This document shows positions 18,817 through 27,588 of a stretch of 64,000 nucleotides of DNA, piece by piece. Every line of letters starts with the position of its first letter. Position 1 is the stretch's first letter. The position numbers and the translations under genes were made by a program. Source of the DNA: Pseudomonas sp. MTM4 (GTDB lineage Bacteria > Pseudomonadota > Gammaproteobacteria > Pseudomonadales > Pseudomonadaceae). The DNA is taken from the NCBI RefSeq assembly GCF_019355055.1, contig NZ_CP048411.1, positions 2,817,501 to 2,881,500 on the forward strand, read 5' to 3'. Under the pieces are notes generated by a model. It worked only from the letters and a program-made list of their open reading frames with translations. It ran no database searches and was not told the origin of the DNA.

Positions 18817-21687
18817 TTGCCTGCAAAGCCCGCGACAAGCTGGCATTCACTCGCTTTCCTGGTCGCTTTCGTTCTGCTCGTCGCACTCGGCTGGCAAGGC
18901 AAGCGCAGTCAGGAAGCGCTGCTGGAAGCCAACCAGTCGGTCAACCACAGCCTGGAAGTCATCACGGCTACCCAGGCGATACTGTCGTCGCTGCAGGATA
19001 TCGAGACCGGCGTTCGTGGCTTCGTTCTAACCGGCGAGCGCACCTACCTGGAGCCCTACGAGCGCGGCCTGATGCAGCTGGAGCAGCATCGCCGCAGGCT
19101 ACAGATGCTCACCCGCGATTCCACATACCCCGCCCCGCCATGGTTCGACCGGCTCGACGAAAAAATAGCCGAGCGCCTGCTGATCGCCGCCGACAATATC
19201 CAGACGCGCCGTGATACCGGCTTGCAAACCGCAGCCGCCTACCTCGCGCAAGCCGGGGGCAAAGAGGTCATGGATCAGCTCCGAGTATTGCTCACCGCGG
19301 TGGAACAACACGAGCGCCGTCACCTCGCCGCGGGCAACCGCGCCGTGGCCGAGACCGTCGAGCACAACCGGCAATTCGCGCTGATCGGCAGTTTGCTGGT
19401 GGTCATCCTGTTTCTCGCCGCCATGTGGTCGGTCCGGCGCAATCTACGGCTGCGCCAGGCGCTGACGGTCAAGGCGCAAGCCGGCGAGGCGCGCCTGGGC
19501 GCGCTGTTGCAAGCGATTCCGGACAACCTCTACGCCGTTGATGACGCGCATCGGGTATCTGCCCTGTCCCAGCCGAACGACAGGCGCGGCCCATCGCCTG
19601 GGGCAATCGAGCCATTGCTGGCAGGGTTGCTGCCGCAGGCGGACGACGCTCCGAAGCTGCGCCATACAACCTGGTGCGAGCTCGAACGGCAACGGATATT
19701 CGAGGTACGGCTGGCGCCTACCGGGCTCGGCGACCACTTGGCCATCGCCCGCGACATCACCGAACTGCAGCGCAGCCGGGATACCCTCGAAGATCAAAAG
19801 ACCTACATGCGACGGGTCGCCGATACCAATGAAAACCTGATTTTCGTACGCGACGAGACTGGCCGCTTCGTGCTCTGCAACCGCGCGTTTTCCGCTCTGC
19901 TCGATTATTCACCCGAAGCCATCGAGCAGCATCGAGCCGACGAGATTACCGGCGCACAGCTGTTGTTGCCGCTATTGCAAGGCGAAACCGAACTGTTGAG
20001 CGGCGGCGGCGAGTTGCGTATCACCGAAGTGAACATCACCGATGTGCACGGCCACGAGCGCTGGCTGCAAGTGGTCAAGCGGCCCATGACGATGACCAAT
20101 GGCGCCTGCCATATCGTTACCGTTGCGGTCGATATTTCGCTGCGCAGACGCGTGGAACAGATGAAGGGTGAGTTCATCTCTACCGTCAGCCATGAATTGC
20201 GCACGCCGCTGACCGCCATTCGCGGCGCGCTGGGCATGCTGGTCGGCGGCGTGGCCGGTGAGATCGGTGAGGGCGCGCGGCCTTTGCTGGATATCGCGCA
20301 CAAGAACAGCGAGCGTCTGGTACGCCTCATCAACGACATTCTCGACATCGAAAAGCTCGAAGCGGGGCATCTGTCGTTCCACTACAGCCGCTGCGATGTA
20401 CGCGCGCTGTTAGAACAGACCCTGCTGGATCTCAAGCCATACGGCGATGACTATGGCGTCGGCCTGGCGCTCGTGGTCCCGGACGACACCGGGCCGATCG
20501 AGGCGACCGTCGACCCGGACAGATTCGCCCAGGTGATGGCCAATCTGCTGTCCAACGCGATCAAACATTCGCCTCACGGCGGCGTGGTCAGCGTCGATCT
20601 GCATCGCGACGGCAGTGACCTGGAGATCGGTATCCAGGATCAGGGACAGGGCATCCCGGAAAGCTTCCGCTCACGCATATTCGAACGTTTCGCTCAGGCC
20701 GATTCGTCCGATACGCGCCAGCGCGGCGGCACCGGGCTGGGGCTGGCGATCACCCGTTCGCTGGTACAGCAGATGCACGGACAGATCGGCTTCGACTCGC
20801 AAGAGGGCCAGGGCACGCGGTTCTGGCTGCGACTGCCGTTGCCGCCGCACCAGCCCGCGAGCCCGCCTGCGGCACTCCAGCCAATATCGGCCACCAGTGC
20901 ACAGCGTTCCGCGGCTCGCATTCTGGTACTCGAACCCGATGCGCCCGCTGCCGAACAGCTGGCCAATGCGCTGCAACACCATGGCTACTCGACCCTGATC
21001 GCTGAGACAGCAGTCCAGGCTCGCGACCTGCTGGCCGTATACAGCATCCAGGCCCTGACCTTGAGCCCCGCGCTGAGCGATGAGAACAGCATTGCCTTTC
21101 TGCACAACTTGCGCAGCCAGAGCGCCTATCGCCACCTGCCGGTGCTCATCGTCAGCCTGCAACCCCAGCGGCGCGACAATGACGACGGCGCGCTGCGCGG
21201 CGGCGCAGTGGGCGTGATCGACTGGCTGCACAAGCCGATCGACCCATCGCGGGTGATGGAGGTGGTTCGCGCCTGCCTGGATACCAGCGACGCTCGCCCG
21301 CGGATTCTGCACGTCGAGGACGACGAGGATCTGCGCATATTGCTGGCACGGCAGATCGCGCCGCTGGACATTGATCTGCAGGGCGCGGCCACCCTGGCCG
21401 AAGCCCGCGAGCGAATCGCCGCGCAACGCTACGACCTGGCGATCATCGACCTGATGTTGCCCGACGGTAACGGCAGCGAGCTCTTCGATCAGCTGGCCAA
21501 AACCGTCCCACCCCCGCCGGTCATCATCTTTTCCGCGCTGGACTCGCCTGTGCATGACAGTCGCCTGGCCATGCGCCAGCTGATCAAATCGCGCCACGAC
21601 GGCCACGAGTTGGCCAACCTGATCCAGCACATGCTCCAACACTGGCCACCTGGCCATACTTCCGATTCTGACGAGGTCAACGCATGA
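18817..21687 (+). CDS. Hybrid histidine kinase: CHASE3, PAS, HisKA, HATPase, two receivers
   Basis: 956 aa from a TTG start: GAAAGGAG at 18802-18809 is 7 bp before TTG 18817 and there is no ATG nearby. TM1 about residues 10-30, periplasmic CHASE3 about 35-185 (ILSSLQDIETGVRGFVLTGE is the hallmark), TM2 about 187-206, a PAS region about 325-440, HisKA with His459 in TVSHELRTPLTAI, and HATPase ending GGTGLGLAITRSLVQQMHG. Receiver 1 (about 700-815) lacks the acceptor Asp (ALTLSPALSDEN), while receiver 2 (about 828-945) is intact (HVEDDEDL, AIIDLMLPDGNG). A degenerate receiver before an intact one repeats the design of the 17032 cyclase. Coupled (ATGA) to the next regulator. Confidence 0.88.
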   Translation: MPAKPATSWHSLAFLVAFVLLVALGWQGKRSQEALLEANQSVNHSLEVITATQAILSSLQDIETGVRGFVLTGERTYLEPYERGLMQLEQHRRRLQMLTRDSTYPAPPWFDRLDEKIAERLLIAADNIQTRRDTGLQTAAAYLAQAGGKEVMDQLRVLLTAVEQHERRHLAAGNRAVAETVEHNRQFALIGSLLVVILFLAAMWSVRRNLRLRQALTVKAQAGEARLGALLQAIPDNLYAVDDAHRVSALSQPNDRRGPSPGAIEPLLAGLLPQADDAPKLRHTTWCELERQRIFEVRLAPTGLGDHLAIARDITELQRSRDTLEDQKTYMRRVADTNENLIFVRDETGRFVLCNRAFSALLDYSPEAIEQHRADEITGAQLLLPLLQGETELLSGGGELRITEVNITDVHGHERWLQVVKRPMTMTNGACHIVTVAVDISLRRRVEQMKGEFISTVSHELRTPLTAIRGALGMLVGGVAGEIGEGARPLLDIAHKNSERLVRLINDILDIEKLEAGHLSFHYSRCDVRALLEQTLLDLKPYGDDYGVGLALVVPDDTGPIEATVDPDRFAQVMANLLSNAIKHSPHGGVVSVDLHRDGSDLEIGIQDQGQGIPESFRSRIFERFAQADSSDTRQRGGTGLGLAITRSLVQQMHGQIGFDSQEGQGTRFWLRLPLPPHQPASPPAALQPISATSAQRSAARILVLEPDAPAAEQLANALQHHGYSTLIAETAVQARDLLAVYSIQALTLSPALSDENSIAFLHNLRSQSAYRHLPVLIVSLQPQRRDNDDGALRGGAVGVIDWLHKPIDPSRVMEVVRACLDTSDARPRILHVEDDEDLRILLARQIAPLDIDLQGAATLAEARERIAAQRYDLAIIDLMLPDGNGSELFDQLAKTVPPPPVIIFSALDSPVHDSRLAMRQLIKSRHDGHELANLIQHMLQHWPPGHTSDSDEVNA

Positions 21688-22073
21688 GTGATTCCGGCAC
21701 CCAGCGCATTCTGATGGTGGAGGACGAGGAGGATATCGCCTTCCTCATCCGTTTCATGCTCGAGCGGCACGGATTCACCGTCGAACATGCCGCAGATGGT
21801 CGCCAGGCCATCGAAAAGATCACTGCCTCGGCGCCACCCGACCTGACCCTGATGGATATCATGCTGCCCTACCACGACGGTCTCGAACTGATCGAACGGC
21901 TGCGGGCGCAACCTGGCTGGGACCGCGTGCCAGTGCTGATGCTTACCGCCAAGGCCCGCGAAGTGGACATCGTTCGGGCGCTGGAGCTGGGCGCCGATGA
22001 TTACGTGACCAAGCCCTTCCAGCCGGAGGAGCTGCTGGCGCGTATCCGCCGCCTGTTAAGGAGGCCGCGATGA
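21684..22073 (+). CDS. Single-domain response regulator
   Basis: 129 aa OmpR-like receiver without a DNA-binding domain. MVEDEED pocket, Asp58 in LMDIMLPYHDG, MLTAKA and YVTKPF motifs. More canonical than the two upstream regulators, and its C terminus (PEELLARIRRLLRRPR) stops where an OmpR family linker would begin, so it looks derived from a truncated OmpR-type regulator. Start and stop overlap both neighbours by 4 bp. Confidence 0.9.
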   Translation: MSDSGTQRILMVEDEEDIAFLIRFMLERHGFTVEHAADGRQAIEKITASAPPDLTLMDIMLPYHDGLELIERLRAQPGWDRVPVLMLTAKAREVDIVRALELGADDYVTKPFQPEELLARIRRLLRRPR

Positions 22074-23200
22074 AACGACTGGCTCTTTTGGTAACCGTTT
22101 CCCTGCTGCCATCGCTGGCGATCGCCGATCTTTCCACTGCCCAGCGCCAGGTCGAGGCGCAGCAGTTCGATGCTGCCGAGGCGACCCTACAAGCTCATCT
22201 GGCACACCAGCCCGACGACAGCGAAGCGCAATTTCTGCTGGCACGCGTGCTCGCCTGGCAGGGCGCGCCCGAGCAGGCACTGCCGCTGTATGAAAGGCTG
22301 CTGCAACGCGCCCCAGACAATGCCGACTACCTGCTCGGTCAGGGCCAGGCGCTGCTTTGGGCCGGACGGCCGCAGAGGGCATTGATCTCGCTGGAGCGGG
22401 CAGCGGAGACAGCGCCAGATTACGTCGAGGTCCAACAGGTGATGCAGCAGGCACGTGCCGCGTTGACTTCACCGGTTACCGCCACCGCGCCAGCTGCTAC
22501 TGCGCCGACCCAGCGACGCCACGAGCTCGAATTGTCGGCCCGCCAGGACTGGCTAGACAGCGGCTTCGACAACTGGCGCAGCCAGCGTCTGGATTACGCC
22601 TCGACGCAACCGGAAGGCCTCGGCTGGTACGGCGCGCTACTGCGCGAGCAACGTTTCGGCGAATGGGACCAGGGCGCCGAAGCCGGCGCGGTAATCCCGC
22701 TGGACGAAAACTGGACGCTGCAATCGGAGATTGGCTATCAGCCATCGCCTTACTTCCTGCCTGAGTGGCACGCCGATGTCCGTCTGCAACGGCGCCTACC
22801 AGCCGGCTTTCTCGGTGCCGCCAGCATTCGGCGTACCGAGTACGAAACGACCCGAGTCGATCGTCTGGCCCTTAGCGCCGAGCGTTACTGGAACTCCTGG
22901 CGCGCCGGTTACACGCTGAACGTCACCGACGTGGCCAACGCAGGAACGCCGATCGGTCACGATCTGGCATTGGATTACTACTACGCTGGGCTCAGCTATG
23001 CCGGCCTTCGCCTGACGGTCGGCGAGGAAGAAGCTGTCGAGGAGCAGCAGCTGATTACCAGCGATGTGCGTGCCATCAGCCTGCAAGGCCGCCATTGGCT
23101 GGACCGCCACTGGGCGCTGTCCTGGGAGCTCGGCCACCACCGCCAGGGTGACTACTACACGCGCCGCTGGCTGCAACTCGGTCTGCGGCATGCTTTTTGA
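22070..23200 (+). CDS. TPR plus YaiO-type outer-membrane beta-barrel protein
   Basis: 376 aa. Signal peptide MKRLALLVTVSLLPSLAIA; TPR-like helices about residues 22-135 (AQFLLARVLAWQGAPEQALP and ADYLLGQGQALLWAGRPQRA are tandem units); a Pro/Thr/Ala linker about 140-152; then about 220 residues of alternating aromatic strands ending LQLGLRHAF. A terminal Phe is the usual outer-membrane barrel signature. This layout matches YaiO-like proteins and the TPR-barrel exporters of synthase-dependent polysaccharides. Directly upstream of the HEAT and glycosyltransferase genes, so an outer-membrane role for the secreted polymer is the best inference. Confidence 0.82.
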   Translation: MKRLALLVTVSLLPSLAIADLSTAQRQVEAQQFDAAEATLQAHLAHQPDDSEAQFLLARVLAWQGAPEQALPLYERLLQRAPDNADYLLGQGQALLWAGRPQRALISLERAAETAPDYVEVQQVMQQARAALTSPVTATAPAATAPTQRRHELELSARQDWLDSGFDNWRSQRLDYASTQPEGLGWYGALLREQRFGEWDQGAEAGAVIPLDENWTLQSEIGYQPSPYFLPEWHADVRLQRRLPAGFLGAASIRRTEYETTRVDRLALSAERYWNSWRAGYTLNVTDVANAGTPIGHDLALDYYYAGLSYAGLRLTVGEEEAVEEQQLITSDVRAISLQGRHWLDRHWALSWELGHHRQGDYYTRRWLQLGLRHAF

Positions 23201-24314
23201 GTTCGTGGCGAACTGCCCGACCTGGCTCTGCGAATCGCCGCGCCAGGCGTGGCGGGCGGTCTGGCCGGAAGATGCCATGCTGCAATTGGCGCTTTACTGT
23301 GCGCTAGGCTTGGCCGGGCTCACCTTGCTGGTGATGCTGCAGGTACTGCTGCTGGGCGAGGTGGCCCGCCGGCGCTCAGCGCGACGGCAACAGTTCAACG
23401 ACCAATGGCGTCCTTTTTTCGCCCTTTGCAGCCTCGGCGATACGCTGCCCGAGCCTTTGCCTGTGCTACCACGCGGTCGCCAGCTGTGGTTTTTGCTGCA
23501 ATGGAACCGCACCCAGCTTCAATTGCGCGGCGCGGCGCGGGAGCGGATGAATCGTGCGCTGGTCGCGCTGAACATGGACCGTAGGGCGCTGGCACTGCTA
23601 CGCGGGCGCGTGCAGCGCAAACTGATCGGCCTGACCTGCCTGCGCCATCTGGCCGACCCGGCCCACTGGGAGGCGGTGCAGCCATTACTCATGAGTCGCA
23701 ACATGATCGTCTCGCTGGCCGCGGCGCAGACGCTGATCGCCATGGACGCCGCCCGCGCGATGCATCTGATCCTGCCCGCCGCCGCGGCACGTCCCGACTG
23801 GGCGCTGCCACGTCTGGCCAACCTTTGCCAGCAAGCCGGCGAACAGGCCGTCACCACGCCGCTGCTGATCACGCTGTCGAGCTCCGAAGACCCGCGCCGC
23901 GAGCGGCTGATCCCGCTGCTGGTCCATGGCGATCCCCGCCATGCGGCGCCCTGGGCACGGGTACGACTCGAAGAGGACTCCGCGCCGGAGCAGCTGCAGA
24001 TCGCGTTGCGCTGCCTTTGCGAACTGGGCGATCCGCGTGACCGTCCCCTGCTGCTACGCGCGCTCAGGCACAGCCACGCCGATGTTCGGCTGGGGGCACT
24101 GCAAGCGCTGCACAAGCAGGCGCGCGATGACGACAGCGAGCTGTTCCTGCCCCTGCTTGGCGATCACAGCTGGTGGGTCCGTCAAACCGCTGCGGACTGT
24201 CTGGCAACGCTGCCACGCAACACGCCCGAACGGCTCCAAGCGCTGCTCGCGCAGGTGGAAGATCGCTACGGACAGGACGCACTGCGCCGTGCTATCGCCG
24301 AGGTGCGCCGATGA
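23190..24314 (+). CDS. Membrane-anchored HEAT-repeat protein
   Basis: 374 aa. One strong transmembrane helix about residues 35-53 (LALYCALGLAGLTLLVMLQV), then a cytoplasmic alpha-solenoid with HEAT-like units (LIGLTCLRHLADPAHWEAVQ, ALRCLCELGDPRDRPLLLRA, VRLGALQALHKQARDDDSE, VRQTAADCLATLP). ATG 23190 overlaps the barrel gene by 11 bp; ATG 23277 (MLQLALYCALG), with GGAAG upstream, would place the membrane helix at the N terminus and is a good alternative. HEAT proteins are scaffolds; sitting between barrel and synthase genes, it may assemble or gate the synthase. Specific family not recognised. Confidence 0.78.
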   Translation: MLFEFVANCPTWLCESPRQAWRAVWPEDAMLQLALYCALGLAGLTLLVMLQVLLLGEVARRRSARRQQFNDQWRPFFALCSLGDTLPEPLPVLPRGRQLWFLLQWNRTQLQLRGAARERMNRALVALNMDRRALALLRGRVQRKLIGLTCLRHLADPAHWEAVQPLLMSRNMIVSLAAAQTLIAMDAARAMHLILPAAAARPDWALPRLANLCQQAGEQAVTTPLLITLSSSEDPRRERLIPLLVHGDPRHAAPWARVRLEEDSAPEQLQIALRCLCELGDPRDRPLLLRALRHSHADVRLGALQALHKQARDDDSELFLPLLGDHSWWVRQTAADCLATLPRNTPERLQALLAQVEDRYGQDALRRAIAEVRR

Positions 24315-25711
24315 GCATCGACTGGCTGTGGTGGTTGCAATTGGGCTTCATCCTCTATTTCCTGCTGCTCAACGGCATGTATCTGCTGCTTAACCTGCTA
24401 TCGATGGTCAGCCTGACGAGCTACATCCGTCAGCGCGCCGAAACCGGGGAGATCGCGCCTTATCTCGGCGTCGAGCCGCCGGTCTCGATACTGATGCCAG
24501 CATTCAACGAGGAAGCGACGATCCGTACCTCGGTGCGGTCGATGCTGCAGCTGCAGTACCCAGAATTCGAAGTCGTGGTCATCAACGATGGTTCGAAGGA
24601 CAACACCCTGGCCGTGCTGATCGACGAGTTCGAACTGGTGCCGCATCCCGAGCCGCTTCGCCAGGCCGTGGCCCATCAGCCGGTGCAGGCCATCTATCGC
24701 TCGCGGCGCTACGCCAATTTACGGGTAATCGACAAAGCCAACGGCGGCAAGGCCGACGCGCTGAATGCGGGCATCAATGCCGCGCGGTACGGGTTGTTCT
24801 GTGGCGTCGATGCCGACTCCATTCTCCAGCGCGACAGCCTGCTGCGGGTGGTCCAGCCCTTTCTCGAAGACGAGCGCACCATCGCCGCGGGCGGCACCGT
24901 GCGCATTGCCAACGGCTCGCAGGTACGCGGCGGCTTCCTGATCCGCGCTGGACTGCCAAGCAACTGGCTGGCGCGCTTTCAGATCGTCGAATACCTGCGT
25001 GCCTTTCTCTTCGGTCGCCTCGGCTGGTCGCCGATGAACGCGGTACTGATCATCTCAGGAGCCTTCGGCCTGTTCGACCGCGAGCGGGTCATGGCGGTTG
25101 GCGGCTATCGCACCGACACGGTCGGCGAGGACATGGAGCTGGTGGTGCGGCTGCATCGTTACCATCGCGAGCGACGCATTCCCTACCGCATCCGCTATCT
25201 GCCCGACCCGATCTGCTGGACGGAGTGCCCGGAAGACATCGGCACCCTTGGCCGCCAGCGCAGCCGCTGGCAGCGCGGGTTGGCAGAGAGTCTTGGCCGT
25301 CACGCGCGCCTCGCTTTCAGCCGGCGCGGGGGTACACCGGGGTGGCTGGCCTGGCCGTTCATGGCACTGTTCGAATGGCTGGGACCGCTGATCGAGGTGG
25401 TCGGCTACGGTTTCATGATCAGCGGGTTCGTACTCGGGGTGGTGTCCTACCCGGCGTTGGCTGCTTTCCTGCTGGTGGCCATCGGCATGGGCATCCTGCT
25501 GTCAGTCAATGGCCTGCTGCTGGAAACCATGTCGTTCCGCGTCTACGAACGTCGCCGCGATATGCTGCGGCTGTTCATCATGGCCGTGCTGGAAAACTTC
25601 GGTTATCGCCAGTTGAACACACTCTGGCGTTGCCGCGGGCTGTGGCAATGGTTTTCACGACGCAAACATCAGTGGGGCGCAATGCGCCGCAGCGGGCGCT
25701 GGGGGCAGTAG
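24311..25711 (+). CDS. Processive family-2 membrane glycosyltransferase (exopolysaccharide synthase-like)
   Basis: 466 aa. N-terminal membrane span about residues 8-35, GT2 catalytic domain, and three or more C-terminal spans after residue 345. All processive GT2 markers are present: Asp93 in VINDGS, Asp167/Asp169 in GVDADS, GED at 272-274 and QRSRW at 316-320 (QxxRW). This is the arrangement of PgaC, hyaluronan and cellulose-type synthases. No PilZ domain, so c-di-GMP control would have to act elsewhere. No dedicated deacetylase or modification gene is adjacent. Polymer identity cannot be deduced. Overlaps the HEAT gene (ATGA), last gene of the run. Confidence 0.9.
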   Translation: MSIDWLWWLQLGFILYFLLLNGMYLLLNLLSMVSLTSYIRQRAETGEIAPYLGVEPPVSILMPAFNEEATIRTSVRSMLQLQYPEFEVVVINDGSKDNTLAVLIDEFELVPHPEPLRQAVAHQPVQAIYRSRRYANLRVIDKANGGKADALNAGINAARYGLFCGVDADSILQRDSLLRVVQPFLEDERTIAAGGTVRIANGSQVRGGFLIRAGLPSNWLARFQIVEYLRAFLFGRLGWSPMNAVLIISGAFGLFDRERVMAVGGYRTDTVGEDMELVVRLHRYHRERRIPYRIRYLPDPICWTECPEDIGTLGRQRSRWQRGLAESLGRHARLAFSRRGGTPGWLAWPFMALFEWLGPLIEVVGYGFMISGFVLGVVSYPALAAFLLVAIGMGILLSVNGLLLETMSFRVYERRRDMLRLFIMAVLENFGYRQLNTLWRCRGLWQWFSRRKHQWGAMRRSGRWGQ

Positions 25712-25823
25712 TCAGCTGGAAGCGAATAGACTGGCGCGGGGCTGAACAACGTCCAAGGTTTGCCTACATAGCCTGAAGGCTACTGCTCAGCTTCATGTGC
25801 GGTCACGGTTCACCGATCCACGG

Positions 25824-25857
25824 CAGCAGGGTGGATGTAGCGACATCCACCCTGCTG
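25824..25857. terminator. 15-bp perfect hairpin between convergent genes
   Basis: CAGCAGGGTGGATGT (25824-25838) and its exact complement (25843-25857) around an AGCG loop. It lies between the rightward glycosyltransferase and leftward kauB ends, so it probably serves as a bidirectional terminator or is a REP unit; no T-tract on either side. Confidence 0.6.
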
Positions 25858-25894
25858 GCATCTGGCTTCCCGCTTCAAGCTACCAGTTGCTCCA

Positions 25895-27388
25895 TCAAAG
25901 CTTTATCCACGTCGCCTTCAGCTCGGTGTACTTATCGAAGGCATGCAGCGACTTGTCGCGGCCATTGCCGGACTGCTTGAAGCCACCGAACGGCGCGGTC
26001 ATGTCGCCGCCGTCGTACTGGTTGACCCAGACGCTGCCAGCCCGCAGTGCTTTGGCCGTCAAATGCGCCTTGGACAGATCCGCCGTCCACACCGCCGCGG
26101 CGAGGCCATACGGGGTGTCGTTGGCAATGGCGACGGCTTCGGCCGCCGTATCGAAGGTGATCACCGACAGCACCGGGCCGAAGATTTCCTCCTGAGCGAT
26201 CTTCATCGCGTTGCTAACGCCATCGAAGATGGTCGGCTCGACATACAGCCCGCCGGTGTCTTCCAGGGTCCGCTGACCGCCGATTAGCACTTGTGCGCCA
26301 TCGTTGCGACCGGCTTCGATGTAGCCGAGCACGGTATCCAGTTGCTGGGTATCGACCAGCGCGCCGACATTGGTCGCCGGATCCAGCGGGTTGCCCGGCT
26401 TCCAACCCTTGAGCGCCTCGACCACCATCGGCAGGAAGCGCTCCTTGACCGAACTTTCCACCAGCAGCCGCGAGCCGGCGGTACAGACCTCGCCCTGGTT
26501 GAAGGCGATGGCGCTCGCTGCCGAACGCGCCGCCGCCGCCAGGTCCGGCGCGTCGGCGAACACGATGTTCGGGCTCTTGCCGCCGGCCTCCAGCCAGACG
26601 CGCTTCATATTCGATTCGCCAGCGTAGATCATCAATTGCTTGGCGACCCGCGTGGAGCCGGTGAACACCAGCGTATCGACATCCATGTGCAGCGCCAGCG
26701 CCTTGCCCACGGTGTGACCGTAGCCCGGCAGCACGTTGAGCACGCCGGCTGGAATGCCCGCCTCGATCGCCAATTGCGCCATGCGGATCGCACTGAGCGG
26801 CGATTTCTCGGAGGGCTTGAGCACCACCGAATTGCCGGTGGCCAGCGCCGGGCCGAGCTTCCAGCAGGCCATCATCAACGGGAAGTTCCACGGCACGATG
26901 GCCGCCACCACACCGACCGGCTCGCGGGTGACCAGCCCTAGCTGGTCGTGCGGAGTCGCCGCCACCTCATCGTAGATCTTGTCGATCGCCTCGCCGCTCC
27001 AGCGCAGCGCCCGCGCCGCACCCGGAATATCCACGCCCAGCGCATCGCTGATCGGCTTGCCCATATCGAGGGTTTCCAGCAATGCCAGCTCTTCGGCGTT
27101 GGCTTCGAGCAGGTCGGCGAAGCGGATCATCACCGCCTTGCGCTTGGCCGGAGCCAGGCGCGACCAGACACCCGATTCGAAGGCCATCCGCGCGCTGAGC
27201 ACGGCGCGGTCGGCATCGGCTTCGTCGCAGCTCGCCACTTGCGCCAGTACGCGACCATCGACCGGGCTGATGCAATCGAAACTGGCGGCAGCACTGGATG
27301 CGGTGTATTCGCCCTGAATGAAGGCCCGGCCTTCGATGCGCAGGTCGCGGGCACGCTGTTGCCAATCGGCGAGTGTCAGGGTGGTCAT
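25895..27388 (-). CDS. kauB: Gamma-aminoaldehyde dehydrogenase (KauB/PauC/PuuC type)
   Basis: 497 aa NAD(P)+-dependent aldehyde dehydrogenase. It oxidises 4-guanidinobutyraldehyde, 4-aminobutyraldehyde or the gamma-glutamyl aldehyde arising from polyamine deamination. Motifs: PWNFPLMMACWKLGPALATG, FTGSTRVAK, general base Glu in LEAGGKSPN (about residue 267), and nucleophile Cys in FNQGEVCTAGSR (about residue 301). Length and the adjacent divergent aminotransferase match PA5312-PA5313 of P. aeruginosa. Functionally follows the spu and agu genes earlier in the window. Substrate range is inferred from synteny. Confidence 0.87.
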   Translation of the reverse strand: MTTLTLADWQQRARDLRIEGRAFIQGEYTASSAAASFDCISPVDGRVLAQVASCDEADADRAVLSARMAFESGVWSRLAPAKRKAVMIRFADLLEANAEELALLETLDMGKPISDALGVDIPGAARALRWSGEAIDKIYDEVAATPHDQLGLVTREPVGVVAAIVPWNFPLMMACWKLGPALATGNSVVLKPSEKSPLSAIRMAQLAIEAGIPAGVLNVLPGYGHTVGKALALHMDVDTLVFTGSTRVAKQLMIYAGESNMKRVWLEAGGKSPNIVFADAPDLAAAARSAASAIAFNQGEVCTAGSRLLVESSVKERFLPMVVEALKGWKPGNPLDPATNVGALVDTQQLDTVLGYIEAGRNDGAQVLIGGQRTLEDTGGLYVEPTIFDGVSNAMKIAQEEIFGPVLSVITFDTAAEAVAIANDTPYGLAAAVWTADLSKAHLTAKALRAGSVWVNQYDGGDMTAPFGGFKQSGNGRDKSLHAFDKYTELKATWIKL

Positions 27389-27588
27389 GGGGCGTCCTCG
27401 GTAACAGTCGAATAATCAGAAAGGCACCCTAAACCAGCGGCGCCAGCCCTATCAATATTTTTTACGCAGGCGCGGCTTTTGCCTTGTTTTGTTCGATTTA
27501 TTAAACATAGACTCGCCGATGCCGCTGTGCGTCTGCAATGACGTCGCGTTACAGCATAGTCGTCAAACCTGCCCTTCCGGAGCTAGTC

